DNA from: Pyrrhoderma lamaoense | Lineage: Eukaryota; Basidiomycota; Agaricomycetes; Hymenochaetales; Hymenochaetaceae | DNA length: 45,211 nt | Assembly (NCBI GenBank): GCA_002794735.1 | Contig: NBAZ01000055.1 | Span: 1 to 45,211 of the forward strand | Direction of reading: 5' to 3' | In this document: piece by piece, positions 45,037 through 45,211 of the stretch | How the letters are laid out: each line of letters opens with the position of its first letter | How positions within the stretch are numbered: the stretch's first letter is position 1 | The notes under the pieces: generated by a model | The model's input: the letters and a program-made list of their open reading frames with translations, nothing else | Database searches by the model: none | Told to the model about the DNA's origin: nothing | Program-made: the position numbers and the translations under genes

Positions 45037-45211
45037 AACACATTAGAGACGTATAAATATGTATATGTGATAAACACATGAGATCTTCTTTGAGAGTAAA
45101 AGTGAGGTTAATGATGAGTAAGCTCACACTTAAGAGGAGATAAAAAGTTACTTTTACCTGTTGTAGAACGGAGTGACTGGGAATAAAGCATACTATTAGA
45201 TTCAGATAAAG

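Noticed and set aside
15104..45211. CRISPR array or phage-like repeat structure
   Set aside because: Repeats are gene-sized with exon-intron structure, not short regularly spaced units; the genome is eukaryotic.

Overview
This window is fungal nuclear DNA, most likely from a basidiomycete of the Agaricomycetes. The evidence is many short (51-62 nt) GT-AG introns with fixed positions and phases, plus a tandem family of FunK1-type protein kinases, a fungus-specific kinase family (Pfam Pkinase_fungal) known for large expansions in mushroom-forming fungi. The assignment below that level is inference. I saw no other protein-coding family, no rRNA or tRNA, and nothing bacterial.

The window is one kinase nursery. 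Ten loci keep a five-exon architecture: exon 1 usually 456 nt, exon 2 always 156 nt, exon 3 usually 667 or 703 nt, exon 4 always 161 nt, exon 5 about 600-765 nt. At least six further fragments of the same family lie between them. Layout: 1-391 is the 3' end of one copy (+). Locus A (3869-1438, -) is a divergent copy. 4978-5260 is a small scrambled nest of kinase and LTR relics. Loci B (5782-8187), C (9365-11645) and D (12443-14739, dead) are on +. Then come pseudogene psi1 (15320-15869) interrupted by solo LTR1, loci E (17275-19703) and F (20807-23172), solo LTR2 with psi2 (23478-25040), and loci G (25592-27912) and H (29011-31346), all on +. From 31.4 to 37.7 kb there is a junction zone with an orphan FunK1 promoter, solo LTR3 and locus K (36309-34026, -). 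Loci J (40103-37765, -) and I (43784-41410, -, dead), with psi3 and psi4, form a left-facing arm that mirrors 15.1-31.4 kb.

The + and - arrays converge. The - arm has the same order as the + arm (psi1/psi4, type B kinase, psi2/psi3, type C kinase), but each pair of + genes (E+F, G+H) is represented by one gene whose 5' part resembles the first member and whose 3' part resembles the second. The simplest reading is an inverted segmental duplication followed by unequal crossing-over between tandem genes, or the reverse.

The kinases share a glycine loop (GSGTRVYKAH), a lysine motif (VVLKDYW), a catalytic loop (HRDISTGN), a degenerate DFG (GDLEFA), a GTLDFM activation segment end and an HD(L/I)ESVWW helix. 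They differ mainly in three places: a linker indel in exon 3, four alternative exon 5 cassettes, and the presence or absence of a basic, nuclear-localisation-like C-terminal tail, which has been destroyed independently in most copies. Nearly all copies share an upstream box containing the palindrome GACTAGTC followed by GAAACCACCTTT, so they are probably co-regulated. Substrates and biological role cannot be read from the sequence.
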